A stretch of DNA of 64,000 nucleotides from CBDBND01 sp965262665 (GCA_965262665.1 CBDHFR010000004.1:1550001-1614000); one strand, 5' to 3'. Numbered from the stretch's first letter, positions 53,285 through 63,369 are shown. A program made the numbers and translations. Notes: a model not told the origin generated them from the sequence alone.

Positions 53285-54594
53285 TCAATATCCTGAAACC
53301 GCGCGCGCAACAGAGCGTTCATGCGCTGAATTATTATCAAACAAGGTTGAAACAGGCTGACCCAGTGTATGTTTTTCTGTTGTTTGAGCCTGTGCCAGTA
53401 CAGCGCTCAGGCGAGAAACCGACTGTGATCGCCCGACTAGATCAGGTGTGATTGGCACTCCATAGCCAAGCGCGTGAACCAGTTCAGAGATCGCAGTGCG
53501 TGACAAATCGCGGCCAAGCCGCCAATAGTTATCTTCGCCAATAGACACGAACCCGCCAGTGCGCAGTTCATCGAGCACGGGAATCAGCGCAGCTTCACGG
53601 ACTTTAATAGACTGACGAAGTACGCGCTGGGTCAGTCCACCCCCTTCCCCAGCCGTTTCATAAAGCGCTTCCAGAATATCCACAGCCAAAGCAAGACGAC
53701 CACCCGGCCCGGTTATCCGTTCGTGTTCGGAGCGCCGCCAATCGGGCAAAGCAGCAGCGATTACAGCACCAACCAAAATCACGTTCCAAGACAAGAACAC
53801 CAAACCAGAAACACGGGAACCGCGGCGACGGCGCCGTAGATGGCTTGATACGTAGGCATGCCAGCGACGAACGACGTGAACCCATACCGTAGAAGAGCAA
53901 ACAGAAGAGCGGCGATCACACCACCGATAAAAGCATCACTTAGCCGCACCTACTTGTTAGGGACGGCCATATAGATCAGAGCAAACGCGATCGCTGTCAG
54001 CAGCGTCGGCATGGCTGTCCCGAACAGGACCGTCAGCGTGCCCGGTTCTTCACCACCCAGCAGGGTCCGAATGGTGACAAAATAGCCGGAGAGAGAAAAA
54101 CTCAAACCTACGAGTAGTGGGCCAATGGTGATCACTGTCCAGAAGACCACCAAACGCGCAAACATCGGGCGCGGGCGTGCAACGCGGAAGATACGGTTAA
54201 AAGCCCCTTCTATGGTCAATAGCAGCAGAACAGACGTGACGATTAGTCCGGCAATACCGATTGTTGTCAGCTGGCCCGCAGCGGCAATAAACCCTTCCAG
54301 CGCTTCCTCCATGCGCATGCCCGTGTCCGGCACAAAGCTGTTGAGGACGAGGTCCTGGACAGACTCGCGGACGCCGGAAAAAGCCAGAAAGGCTGCGAGA
54401 ATTGCTAAGGCCAAAGCCAGAGCCGGAACCAAAGCAAGTGTCGAGGTATAACTGAGCGATGCTGCGACACGATTGACCTGATCGTCCTTCATACGAGCGC
54501 CGATAAATCGCGCAAATCGCCCTATTCCAAGAATTGTTGGGCGGACATTTGCAACGAAAGCCTCAAGACCGTTTGCTCGGGTGGTTCCCGTCAT
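53285..54594 (-). pseudogene. YihY/BrkB-family membrane protein, TAG and frameshift
   Basis: Starts at 54594 (MTGTTRANGLEAFVANVRPT). Membrane segments ALVPALALALAILAAFLAF, IGIAGLIVTSVLLLLTIEG and others match the YihY family of inner-membrane proteins. The frame meets TAG (about 53949-53947) after YMAVPNK, continues unshifted through VRLSDAFIGGVIAALLFALL and IYGAVAAVPVFLVW. It then loses one base near 53800 before FLSWNVILVGAVIAAALPDW. The C-terminal winged-helix-like tail is open to 53285. Two lesions make a true pseudogene likely. Confidence 0.85.
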
Positions 54595-54695
54595 GGCGCC
54601 AGTCTTGCCCTTGGTGATCAGTGGTGTAGGATGCGCGGAGTTTGTGCGAGCAGACTGGAATCTAACACGTTTTTAGCATCGGGACACAGGACGTA

Positions 54696-55535
54696 ATGAG
54701 CGGTCAGCACGGATTGCTTTCTGGTCGGCACGGTCTGGTAATGGGCGTTGCAAATGATCGGTCCATCGCTTGGGCGATCTCGCGTCATGCAGCAGAACAC
54801 GGCGCAGAGTTGGCATTCACTTTTCAAGGCGGTGCACTCGAGAAACGGGTCAAACCGTTGGCTGAGAGTGTTGACGCGGCCTTTGTTGCGCCTTGCGACG
54901 TGACCGACCCGGCGTCCATGGATGCGTTGTTTGAACAAACGGCCAGCACATGGGACCGGTTGGATTTTATTATCCATGCCATTGCTTTTTCTGACAAAAG
55001 CCAGCTGCAAGGACGGTACACGGATACCACGCGGGACAACTTCCTGCGCACCTTGGATATTTCCTGCTATTCCTTTACCGACGTGTGCCGGCGCGCTGCC
55101 CCGTTAATGACGGACGGCGGTTCAATGTTGACACTGACATACTACGGCGCGGAACGGGTGATTCCCCACTACAACGTTATGGGTGTGGCCAAAGCTGCCT
55201 TGGAAGCCAGCGTGCGGTATCTCGCCACTGACTTTGGCCCGAGCAGCATCCGCGTCAATGCCATGTCTGCGGGGCCGATGAAGACCTTGGCGGCGTCCGG
55301 CATCGGAGATTTCCGCTATATTCTAAAGTGGAATGAACTCAACGCTCCGATGCATCGCAACGTTAATTTTGACGACGTCGGTCGTGCTGGAATGTATTTG
55401 ATCAGCGACCTGTCAAGTGGCGTCACCGGAGAAGTACATCATGTCGATTGCGGCTATCATGTTGTCGGAATGATGTCGCCGGAGTCGTCCCAGGAAATTT
55501 CCGATTTACTTGACGGCTTTAATTCGCGCGAATAA
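54696..55535 (+). CDS. fabI: enoyl-[acyl-carrier-protein] reductase (NADH)
   Basis: 279 residues with the FabI features: LVMGVANDRSIAWAISRHAA as cofactor loop, LDFIIHAIAFSDKSQLQGRY, LTLTYYGAERVIPHYNVMGV followed by AK (Tyr and Lys of the YxxxxxxK site) and RVNAMSAGPMKTLAASGI. It reduces enoyl-ACP in the last step of each fatty acid elongation cycle. The gene is 9 bp upstream of aroC and in the same transcript. FabI is the target of triclosan and isoniazid-type inhibitors. Confidence 0.96.
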   Translation: MSGQHGLLSGRHGLVMGVANDRSIAWAISRHAAEHGAELAFTFQGGALEKRVKPLAESVDAAFVAPCDVTDPASMDALFEQTASTWDRLDFIIHAIAFSDKSQLQGRYTDTTRDNFLRTLDISCYSFTDVCRRAAPLMTDGGSMLTLTYYGAERVIPHYNVMGVAKAALEASVRYLATDFGPSSIRVNAMSAGPMKTLAASGIGDFRYILKWNELNAPMHRNVNFDDVGRAGMYLISDLSSGVTGEVHHVDCGYHVVGMMSPESSQEISDLLDGFNSRE

Positions 55536-55543
55536 ACCAAACC

Positions 55544-56629
55544 ATGTCTGCCAACACGTTCGGGACTCTCTTTCGCTTCACCACCTTTGGTGAAAGCCAC
55601 GGCCCTGCCATCGGCTGCGTTGTCGATGGTGTGCCGCCGCGCCTGCCCCTAAGTGAAGACGATATTCAAGTTTGGCTGGACAAGCGTAAACCGGGACAAT
55701 CCAAATTCACCACCCAACGGCAAGAACCGGATCAAGTGCGCATTCTATCCGGTGTGTTCGATGGCGTAACCACGGGTACGCCCATTGGTCTGCTGATCGG
55801 TAATGTGGACGCCAAGCCCAAGGACTACAGCGACATCGCGGAGAAGTTCCGGCCTGGTCACGCCGACTACACCTATTGGAAAAAATACGGCATTCGCGAT
55901 TACCGTGGCGGTGGTCGGTCCTCGGCGCGCGAGACTGCCATGCGCGTTGCCGCCGGTGCCATTGCCCGCAAAATCCTGTCGGACGCATTAGGTGACGCTG
56001 TCACAATCCGCGGTGCGCTAATTCAAATGGGTCCGCACACCATCAACCGGGACGCTTGGAACTGGGATGAAGTGAACAACAATCCGTTCTTTTGTCCAGA
56101 CGCAAAGGCTGCGACGGCGTGGGTGGACTATCTGGAAGACATCCGTAAGCAAGGATCCTCGGCCGGCGCGGTGATCGAGGTGGTTGCCGACGGCGTTCCC
56201 GTGGGTCTGGGCGCACCCATTTACGGCAAGCTGGATGCGGAACTGGCCTCGGCGTTGATGGGCATCAACGCCGCCAAAGGTGTTGAGATCGGCGCCGGAT
56301 TTGCAGCGGCGGCCTTGTCCGGCGAGGAAAATGCAGACGAGATACGCCGCAGTGACGACGGCAATCCCATATTCCTCAGCAATCAAACCGGCGGCATATT
56401 GGGCGGCATCTCAACCGGCCAACCCATTGTTGCGCGGGTGGCCATCAAACCGACCAGCTCGATCCTCAGCCCACGCAAAACCATTGATATCCATGGTCAT
56501 GAAACCGAAATCCAGACCAAGGGCCGACATGATCCCTGCGTCGGTATTCGCGGCGTGCCGGTGGCTGAGGCCATGGTGGCCGTGGTACTGGCCGATCAAT
56601 GGCTACGCCATAAGGCGCAATGCGGCTAA
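55544..56629 (+). CDS. aroC: chorismate synthase
   Basis: 361 residues, standard length. Signature segments include FRFTTFGESHGPAIGCVVDG, FRPGHADYTYWKKYG and DYRGGGRSSARETAMRVAAG, all three family patterns. It converts EPSP to chorismate with reduced FMN, the last common step of aromatic biosynthesis. The start is 8 bases after the fabI stop; 58 bp separate it from sppA. Confidence 0.97.
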   Translation: MSANTFGTLFRFTTFGESHGPAIGCVVDGVPPRLPLSEDDIQVWLDKRKPGQSKFTTQRQEPDQVRILSGVFDGVTTGTPIGLLIGNVDAKPKDYSDIAEKFRPGHADYTYWKKYGIRDYRGGGRSSARETAMRVAAGAIARKILSDALGDAVTIRGALIQMGPHTINRDAWNWDEVNNNPFFCPDAKAATAWVDYLEDIRKQGSSAGAVIEVVADGVPVGLGAPIYGKLDAELASALMGINAAKGVEIGAGFAAAALSGEENADEIRRSDDGNPIFLSNQTGGILGGISTGQPIVARVAIKPTSSILSPRKTIDIHGHETEIQTKGRHDPCVGIRGVPVAEAMVAVVLADQWLRHKAQCG

Positions 56630-56687
56630 ACTGTTGCAGCCTCTAATTTTCAACGTAGACCGTCATATCAAGGGAAGAGAGTGACGC

Positions 56688-58475
56688 ATGCGCATCTTGG
56701 GAAAACTACTTGTCGGACTGTTAGCCAGCCTTGGGTTCCTCGTTCTGGTGTTGGCCGGCCTATTCACCTACTTCGCTTTGCAAGCCGACGGCCTGCCGCA
56801 ACAGACGACCAAAGCCCCCGACAGTATGATTCTGTCCCTAAATTTTGATACTGGGTTCTCAGAGGGCCAGACAGGACCTGATCTTTCGGGTTTTGGGCTA
56901 TCCGGCGGGACGTCTTTGCAAGACGCCATCATCGCGCTGCGCCGAGCGAGGGATGATGACCGAATCAAAGCGGTGGTAGCGACGATCAGTGGCCAAAGTC
57001 TCGGCTTGGCACAAGTTCAGGACATTCGAGGTGCTATCGCGTACTACCGGGAAAGCGGCAAGCCATCGTACCTATATTCCGAAACCATTGGCGAATTGGG
57101 CAACGCGACGTCTGCTTATTATTTGGCCAGCGCTTTTGAAGAGATTTGGCTACAGCCATCTGGCGGCGTTGGCTTAACCGGTCTGGCTATTGAACAACCC
57201 TACTTGAAAGATTTTTTGGACCGATTCGGCGTTCAAGCGAGTGCGTTGCAGCGCTACGAATATAAGACCGCCGCTGAAAACCTAACCAACACGGAAATGT
57301 CCGAACCCAATCGCGAAGCCCTGGACGCGCTTTTTGGATCCATTTTCAATCAGATCGTCAGCGGTATCAGTCAATCCAGGTCGCTGACGGAAAACGACAT
57401 ACAGGGGCTTATGGGTGACGGTCCTCTGCTGGCTCGGGAAGCCCTGGACGGCGGTCTGGTGGACCGACTCGCTTACCGCGACGAATTCGACCAACGATTG
57501 GAAGATGATTTCGAAGACGCCAAGCGGGTCTCGATCAGCCGCTATTTGAGATACGATCTACCCGATGAGTCACGAGATACCGACCGTTCTATTGCCATGA
57601 TCCACGCTGTCGGTCCGATTCAGCGCGGTGAGTCTGATGACGGCCCGTTCGCAACGGCGTCCGTCATCGGTTCTGAAACGCTGGCAAGCGCCATTCGCGA
57701 CGCAGCGGAAGATGAAGAGATTGAGGCCATTTTGGTGCGGATCGACAGCCCAGGTGGATCTTACGTAGCGTCTGACACTGTTTGGCGCGAAGTCATCAAA
57801 GCCAAGGAAACGGAGAAACCCTTCATTGTCTCCATGGGCAATACAGCTGCGTCGGGAGGGTATTTCATCGCCATGGCGGCCGACACGATCTTTGCGCAAC
57901 CGGGAACCGTGACCGGATCTATCGGCGTAATCGTCAATAAGCTGGTGCTCGAAGACGCGTTTGAAAAACTGGACATAAATTGGACGACTCTTACTTACGG
58001 CGATAACGGCACCATCTTCACGGCCACCCGAGATTTCAACGAAGCCGAATTGGAACGGATGAACCGAACCCTTGATGCCATCTACAAGGACTTCACTTCC
58101 AAAGCAGCCCAGGGCCGCGACATGCCGTTAAAAGACCTGCAGCGCGTCGCCCGCGGCCGGGTGTGGAGCGGTGAGGATGCGCATCGCCTCGGTTTGATCG
58201 ACGAACTGGGCGGTCTCAGCGATGCCATTGACCACACCAAGGTAGCGATCGGTTTGACGCCCGATGATCTTGTCAATCTGGTACCCTTTCCGCCGCCCAA
58301 GGATCCCTTTGACGTGTTGCGTGAAGCCTTAGAAGAAGGCACGCTGCCCTTTGGGCTGCAGGACATTGTTTATGTGCTGACAACGCTATCTGAGACGTTT
58401 AACACCTGGATCGGTCCTTATCTGAAAGGACCGGAAGCCAGCGTGCTCTATGCGGAGCCAATCCTCATCCGTTAA
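56688..58475 (+). CDS. sppA: signal peptide peptidase SppA, 67-kDa type
   Basis: 595 residues. A single N-terminal membrane anchor (LLVGLLASLGFLVLVLAGLF) is followed by two tandem S49 domains. The general-base Lys lies in LQRYEYKTAAENLTNTEMS, and the nucleophilic Ser in VSMGNTAASGGYFIAMAADT. It cleaves leftover signal peptides in the inner membrane as a tetramer. Its stop overlaps the convergent tlyA stop by 4 bp. Confidence 0.95.
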   Translation: MRILGKLLVGLLASLGFLVLVLAGLFTYFALQADGLPQQTTKAPDSMILSLNFDTGFSEGQTGPDLSGFGLSGGTSLQDAIIALRRARDDDRIKAVVATISGQSLGLAQVQDIRGAIAYYRESGKPSYLYSETIGELGNATSAYYLASAFEEIWLQPSGGVGLTGLAIEQPYLKDFLDRFGVQASALQRYEYKTAAENLTNTEMSEPNREALDALFGSIFNQIVSGISQSRSLTENDIQGLMGDGPLLAREALDGGLVDRLAYRDEFDQRLEDDFEDAKRVSISRYLRYDLPDESRDTDRSIAMIHAVGPIQRGESDDGPFATASVIGSETLASAIRDAAEDEEIEAILVRIDSPGGSYVASDTVWREVIKAKETEKPFIVSMGNTAASGGYFIAMAADTIFAQPGTVTGSIGVIVNKLVLEDAFEKLDINWTTLTYGDNGTIFTATRDFNEAELERMNRTLDAIYKDFTSKAAQGRDMPLKDLQRVARGRVWSGEDAHRLGLIDELGGLSDAIDHTKVAIGLTPDDLVNLVPFPPPKDPFDVLREALEEGTLPFGLQDIVYVLTTLSETFNTWIGPYLKGPEASVLYAEPILIR

Positions 58476-59239
58476 GCAGACGGCCCAGAATCCTTTTTGG
58501 CGCAAATCAGGAATTCTTTGTTGCCTTCGGGACCGGTGATGGGGCTCTCGGTGAGCCCCATCACGGACCAGTCTGACTGCCCATTTAACCAATCGGAAAC
58601 GGTCGCGCAGACTTCATCGTGAAGAGCCGGATCGCGAACCACACCCTTTTTGCCGACCTTGTCTTTGCCGACCTCAAACTGGGGTTTGATCAGGGCAATC
58701 AGGCAAGCCTGTGCTTTGGTCAATGCCAGCGCGGCGGGCAGCACGGTGCGCAATCCGATAAAGCTCGCATCACAGACTACCAAATCCACAGGTTCGGGGA
58801 TGTGTTCATCCGTGAGATAACGAGCGTTGGTGCGTTCGAGCACGACGACCCGGTCATCGTCGCGGAGTTTTGCGGCGAGCTGCCCATAGCCGACATCAAC
58901 TGCGTAAACTTTCGCTGCATTTTTCTCTAAGAGGACATCGGAAAACCCACCGGTCGATGCGCCGACATCTATCGCAACCGACCCTGTTGGATCGATAGCG
59001 AAGTTGTCCAATCCGTGAGCCAGTTTGAGGCCGCCGCGCGATACCCAGGGATGGTCTTTGCCGCGCACCTCCACAGCAAGGTCCATTGGTACTTGGTCGC
59101 CGGGCTTGTTAAGGCGTTGCTCACCGGTGAAGACCGCGCCGGCCATAATAAGAGCTTGGGCTTTTGTCCGGGACGCCGCCAACTCTCGATCAACCAGGAG
59201 CTGGTCGAGACGGACTTTTTTGGCAGGCCTGGCCGTCAT
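58472..59239 (-). CDS. tlyA: TlyA-family rRNA (cytidine-2'-O)-methyltransferase
   Basis: 255 residues. The S4 RNA-binding domain is at the N-terminus (VRLDQLLVDRELAASRTKAQ, RLNKPGDQV) and the FtsJ-type domain follows (VAIDVGASTGGFSDVLLEK as SAM site, VYAVDVGYGQLAAKLRDDD, PVDLVVCDASFIGLR, ALIKPQFEVGKD). Last gene of the operon hdac-xseB-ispA-dxs-tlyA. TlyA family members modify 16S/23S rRNA and can influence capreomycin sensitivity and haemolysis phenotypes. Confidence 0.92.
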   Translation of the reverse strand: MTARPAKKVRLDQLLVDRELAASRTKAQALIMAGAVFTGEQRLNKPGDQVPMDLAVEVRGKDHPWVSRGGLKLAHGLDNFAIDPTGSVAIDVGASTGGFSDVLLEKNAAKVYAVDVGYGQLAAKLRDDDRVVVLERTNARYLTDEHIPEPVDLVVCDASFIGLRTVLPAALALTKAQACLIALIKPQFEVGKDKVGKKGVVRDPALHDEVCATVSDWLNGQSDWSVMGLTESPITGPEGNKEFLICAKKDSGPSA

Positions 59240-59266
59240 GGCGTTAGCGGGCGGGCGTAGCTGCTG

Positions 59267-61222
59267 TTAGGCACGCGCAGGATGTTCTGCGGTTTCCTGG
59301 CCGAGCGCAGTGAGAACGGTCTGGACAATACCGGCGGTATTCAGGCCCGCAGCGTCCACTTGGTCCTCGGGTTTGGCATGATCAAAGAATTGATCGGGCA
59401 TGGTCATGGTCCGTACAGTGAGGCCACGATCTAAGCGGCCCTCCCCGGCGAGCGCCTGCAGGACATGGGCGCCGAATCCACCCATCGCGCCCTCCTCGAT
59501 CGTAATCAAAACCTCATGAGCATCAGCCAGCTGCATGATGAGGTCGAGATCTAGCGGCTTGATGAAGCGTGCATCGGCTACGGTCGCAGATAACCCTTTG
59601 GCCGCCAGTTCGTCGGCCGCCGCCAGACAATCGCCCAGCCGGGTGCCCAGGCTGAGCAAGGCTACGGTTGTGCCCTCGCGCAAGATCCGGCCATGGCCGA
59701 TGGGCAGAACTTCACCCTTTTCAGGCAACGCAACACCGGTGCCCTCGCCGCGCGGATAACGGAATGCAATAGGTCCGGAATTGTGAGCAGCGGCCGTTGC
59801 CACCATGTGGACCAGTTCCGCTTCGTCCGCCGCAGCCATGACGGTGAATTTAGGCAAGCAACTCAAATACGCGATATCGAATGCCCCTTGATGGGTGCAG
59901 CCGTCGGCGCCGACATAACCTGCCCGATCTAGGGCAAAGCGGACAGGTAAATTCTGCACGGCGATGTCGTGGACAACCTGGTCGTAGGCTCGCTGAAGGA
60001 ATGTCGAATAGATGGCGGCGAAGGGTTTGTATCTTTCCGTCGCCAGCCCACCAGCAAAGGTGACCGCATGCTGTTCGGCAATGCCCACATCGAACGTCCG
60101 GTCTGGAAATCGCTCGGCGAATTTATCAACACCGGTACCGCTTGGCATGGCTGCAGTAATGGCGACGATACGCTCATCGTGCTCTGCTTCTTTAATTAGA
60201 GATTTGGCAAAGACCGAGGTATAGCTCGGTGCCTTGGGTTGACCCTTTGATTGATCACCCGACACGACATCGAATTTGGCCACACCGTGAAACTTATCCG
60301 CCGAGGCCTCAGCAGGCGCATAACCTTTGCCCTTTTGGGTCAAGGCATGAATGAGAAACGGTCCGCTGGCTTTTGAATCGCGCACGTTCTTAAGCACGGG
60401 TACAAGATGTTCGACCTTATGCCCATCAATGGGCCCGACATAATAAAAACCAAACTCCTCAAACAGCGTGCCGCCCATGACCATACCGCGTGTGTATTCT
60501 TCGGCTTTGCGGGCGGCCTCTTCCAGCGGCTTGGGGAAATGGGAGGCGATCTGTTTCATCGCCTCACGGATAGTCAGATATGACTTCGACGATAACAGCT
60601 TAGACAGATATGCACTCATGGCGCCGACAGCGGGCGCAATGGACATATCATTATCATTGAGTATGACAATCAAACGGCGATCCATGCTGCCGGCATTGTT
60701 CATCGCCTCGTAGGCCATGCCGGCGCTCATGGCGCCGTCACCGATCACCGCGACAACTTGGTTGTCTCTCTCAGCTAAATCGCGCGCGACGGCCATGCCA
60801 AGTCCTGCGGAGATGGGTGTCGAACTGTGGCCGGCGCCAAACGGATCGAATTCACTCTCCTGGCGCGAAGTAAAACCAGACAATCCATCCTTCTGCCGGA
60901 TCGTCGCCATACGGTCTCTACGGCCGGTCAAAATTTTATGGGGATAGCCTTGATGGCCCACATCCCAAATAAGACGGTCTTTTGGTGTGTCAAACACGTG
61001 GTGAATGGCCACAGTCAGCTCGACCACACCCAGACCGGCGCCAAGATGCCCGCCCGTGCGCGAAACCTTGTGAATCAAATCTGCGCGCAGTTCATTGGCC
61101 AGTGTTCCCAGTTCTTCAATGGTCAGCGCTTTCAAGTCCTGAGGGCCTGAAATGCTGTCCAACAATGGAGTTTCTTGCGCGGGATTCACTGACTGATTCT
61201 CCGTAGACACCCTAACCAACAC
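59267..61222 (-). CDS. dxs: 1-deoxy-D-xylulose-5-phosphate synthase
   Basis: 651 residues. The TPP-binding region is VVAVIGDGAMSAGMAYEAMN with NDNDMSIAP; the N-terminal GGHLGAGLGVVELTVAIHHV and WDVGHQGYPHKILTGRRDRM, and the pyrimidine-domain stretch VGIAEQHAVTFAGGLA, are also typical. It condenses pyruvate and glyceraldehyde-3-phosphate, the first step of the MEP route. It is 21 bp downstream of ispA and directly supplies it. Confidence 0.97.
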   Translation of the reverse strand: MLVRVSTENQSVNPAQETPLLDSISGPQDLKALTIEELGTLANELRADLIHKVSRTGGHLGAGLGVVELTVAIHHVFDTPKDRLIWDVGHQGYPHKILTGRRDRMATIRQKDGLSGFTSRQESEFDPFGAGHSSTPISAGLGMAVARDLAERDNQVVAVIGDGAMSAGMAYEAMNNAGSMDRRLIVILNDNDMSIAPAVGAMSAYLSKLLSSKSYLTIREAMKQIASHFPKPLEEAARKAEEYTRGMVMGGTLFEEFGFYYVGPIDGHKVEHLVPVLKNVRDSKASGPFLIHALTQKGKGYAPAEASADKFHGVAKFDVVSGDQSKGQPKAPSYTSVFAKSLIKEAEHDERIVAITAAMPSGTGVDKFAERFPDRTFDVGIAEQHAVTFAGGLATERYKPFAAIYSTFLQRAYDQVVHDIAVQNLPVRFALDRAGYVGADGCTHQGAFDIAYLSCLPKFTVMAAADEAELVHMVATAAAHNSGPIAFRYPRGEGTGVALPEKGEVLPIGHGRILREGTTVALLSLGTRLGDCLAAADELAAKGLSATVADARFIKPLDLDLIMQLADAHEVLITIEEGAMGGFGAHVLQALAGEGRLDRGLTVRTMTMPDQFFDHAKPEDQVDAAGLNTAGIVQTVLTALGQETAEHPARA

Positions 61223-61243
61223 TCTAACCGATAACTTGGGTCA

Positions 61244-62167
61244 CTACTTTTGCCGATCAATGACAAAGGTCGCTGCTGCACGCAGTGTGTCAGCCTTTTG
61301 TCCAAACGTGCCCAAAACCTCAACAGCTTGATCGGCCAAGGATTGTGCTTGTGTCCCAGCACGTTCAGGTCCGTACAGGGAAACAAAAGTCGCCTTCCCT
61401 GCGGTCGTGTCTTTACCGGTTGATTTACCTATTTCCGCTGTAGAGCCTTCGTGATCAAGAAGATCGTCAACGATTTGAAAAGCTCCACCCAGATTGGAGC
61501 CATATTGTTCTAAAGCCTCTCTCTGTTCCGTATTCGCCTCTCCCAAGATCGCGCCAAAGGCACAGGCCGCTGTCAGCAACTGTCCGGTTTTTAGAGATTG
61601 CAAGCGCTCCACATCGGACGCTGACGGCGTTTGTGTTTCAGCGAGCAGATCGAGCATTTGACCGCCAACCATGCCCGACGATCCGGCAGCCTGGGCGATC
61701 GTCGAGATCAAACGAAGGCGTACGGCTGGGTCTGCATGGGTTGCCGGATCTGCAAGCACGACAAAGGCCTGCGTCAGCAACCCGTCCCCGGCCAATATGG
61801 CGGTCGCTTCGTCAAAGGCTTTGTGGGTTGTCGGCCGGCCACGCCGAAGATCGTCATTGTCCATCGCCGGCAGATCGTCGTGGACGAGCGAATAACAATG
61901 TACCATTTCAAGCGCGGCGGCAGCTCTCACTGCATCAGCACGAGCCACATCAAATAGCGCTGCGCTAGCAATGACCAGAAAAGGCCGCAAACGTTTGCCA
62001 CCATCGAGAGACGCATAGCGCATGGCCTCTACCACGCGTCGTTCGCCGCCCGACGGAACGGGTAAAAGTTGATCTAAGGTGTCATTAACCAGCGTAGCGA
62101 CATCATCAAGAGTGTCGGTGAATGCGGCGTTTGGTTCGGTTGATTGATTTACCGCGATGCGGTTCAT
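61244..62167 (-). CDS. ispA: (2E,6E)-farnesyl diphosphate synthase
   Basis: 307 residues, polyprenyl synthase fold. First aspartate-rich motif in CYSLVHDDLPAMDNDDLRRG, second in GGAFQIVDDLLDHEG; GKRLRPFLVIAS and FDEATAILAGDGLLTQAF also typical. It elongates DMAPP/GPP with IPP. The start overlaps the xseB stop (4 bp). The order xseB-ispA-dxs is widespread in Proteobacteria. Confidence 0.94.
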   Translation of the reverse strand: MNRIAVNQSTEPNAAFTDTLDDVATLVNDTLDQLLPVPSGGERRVVEAMRYASLDGGKRLRPFLVIASAALFDVARADAVRAAAALEMVHCYSLVHDDLPAMDNDDLRRGRPTTHKAFDEATAILAGDGLLTQAFVVLADPATHADPAVRLRLISTIAQAAGSSGMVGGQMLDLLAETQTPSASDVERLQSLKTGQLLTAACAFGAILGEANTEQREALEQYGSNLGGAFQIVDDLLDHEGSTAEIGKSTGKDTTAGKATFVSLYGPERAGTQAQSLADQAVEVLGTFGQKADTLRAAATFVIDRQK

Positions 62168-62412
62168 TCAGGATCCACGTCTTCGAGTTTCATGGCGTCA
62201 CCCAGCCCGGTAATTTTTTCGACTTTCATGCGGGCGTCGGCCAGCTTGGCTTCGCAATGGCGTTTCAACAGTGCACCACGTTCATAGTGTTTGACGGCTT
62301 CTTCGAGTTTAACCTGGCCACTCTCGAGCTCACGGACAATGTCTTCCAGTTCTTCAAGTGCGTCCTCAAAGCTCTTTTCAGCAATATCTTTGGGGATTTT
62401 TGGTTCAGCCAT
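62164..62412 (-). CDS. xseB: exodeoxyribonuclease VII small subunit
   Basis: 82 residues. KSFEDALEELEDIVRELESG and VKLEEAVKHYERGALLKRHC followed by EAKLADARMKVEKI is the full XseB pattern, a helical protein that oligomerises with XseA. Overlaps ispA by 4 bp and follows the deacetylase-like gene by 27 bp. Confidence 0.95.
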   Translation of the reverse strand: MAEPKIPKDIAEKSFEDALEELEDIVRELESGQVKLEEAVKHYERGALLKRHCEAKLADARMKVEKITGLGDAMKLEDVDPE

Positions 62413-62439
62413 CCGATCGACCCTTAAACAAACTACTTT

Positions 62440-63369
62440 TCACCCGTCCATGAGAGATTTGACATGGGCGGCCGTGCTGGCCCCCAATGCGCGGAGGTTA
62501 TACCCCCCCTCAAGGGTGGATACCACCCGCCCATCGGTATGCGTGTTGGCGGCGGCCAAAACCATGCGTGTTGCCCAGGCGAAGTCATCTTCTTCCAATC
62601 CCATATGGGACAAGGGATCGTCCTTATGGGCATCAAACCCGGCAGAAATGAGAACCAAGTCGGGCGCAAATGAGTCAAGCGCCGGCAATATGTCGCGCTC
62701 AAACGCCTTGCGGAACGTGCCACCGTCGGTACCGGGCGGAAGCGGCACGTTGACCACATTGTTGTGAGCACCACGTTCATCGGCTGCACCGGTACCCGGG
62801 TAGTGTGGATATTGGTGGGAAGACGCAAAAAACAAATTGGGATCGTCCCAAAAAATATCCTGTGTGCCGTTGCCGTGGTGGACATCGAAATCGACCACTG
62901 CAATTTTATTTGCACCATGGGCCTTTCTGGCATGAAAGGCGGCCACCGCCACATTGTTAACGAAGCAGAATCCCATCGCTCGATTGCGCTCTGCATGGTG
63001 TCCCGGAGGACGCACAGCACAAAACGCTGTCGGCACTTGACCGCTCATGACTTCGTCCACGGCGAGCACCAGGGCGCCAGCGCCGAGGCGAATCGCCTCG
63101 TCCGTGCCTGGTGACATCACTGTATCGGGATCGATATGACGATAGCCGCTGTCGGGTGCTGCGCTGACAACAGCGGAAACAAAGTCTAAAGAATGGGGGG
63201 CCGCCATCTGTTCATCGCTGGCATCAATTGCGGAACGGCGAATCAATGTCTTGAAAACCTCATCATCCAAAGCCTTGCGCACGCTCCGTAAACGGTCAGC
63301 GGTTTCCGGATGACCGGGTCCCGTATCGTGATCGAGAAAGCTGTCATCGGTGACAAAAAGAACGCTCAT
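62440..63369 (-). CDS. histone deacetylase/acetoin utilisation-family amidohydrolase
   Basis: I choose the ATG at 63369 (MSVLFVTDDSFLDHDTGPGH). Metal and catalytic residues are seen in RPPGHHAERNRAMGFCFVNN (tandem His), AVVDFDVHHGNGTQDIFWDD (Asp and His ligands), SAGFDAHKDDPLS (Asp ligand) and LEGGYNLRALG. It deacetylates or cleaves amides in proteins or polyamines; the substrate is unknown. It heads the xseB-ispA-dxs-tlyA operon, as in many Alphaproteobacteria. Confidence 0.93.
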   Translation of the reverse strand: MSVLFVTDDSFLDHDTGPGHPETADRLRSVRKALDDEVFKTLIRRSAIDASDEQMAAPHSLDFVSAVVSAAPDSGYRHIDPDTVMSPGTDEAIRLGAGALVLAVDEVMSGQVPTAFCAVRPPGHHAERNRAMGFCFVNNVAVAAFHARKAHGANKIAVVDFDVHHGNGTQDIFWDDPNLFFASSHQYPHYPGTGAADERGAHNNVVNVPLPPGTDGGTFRKAFERDILPALDSFAPDLVLISAGFDAHKDDPLSHMGLEEDDFAWATRMVLAAANTHTDGRVVSTLEGGYNLRALGASTAAHVKSLMDG

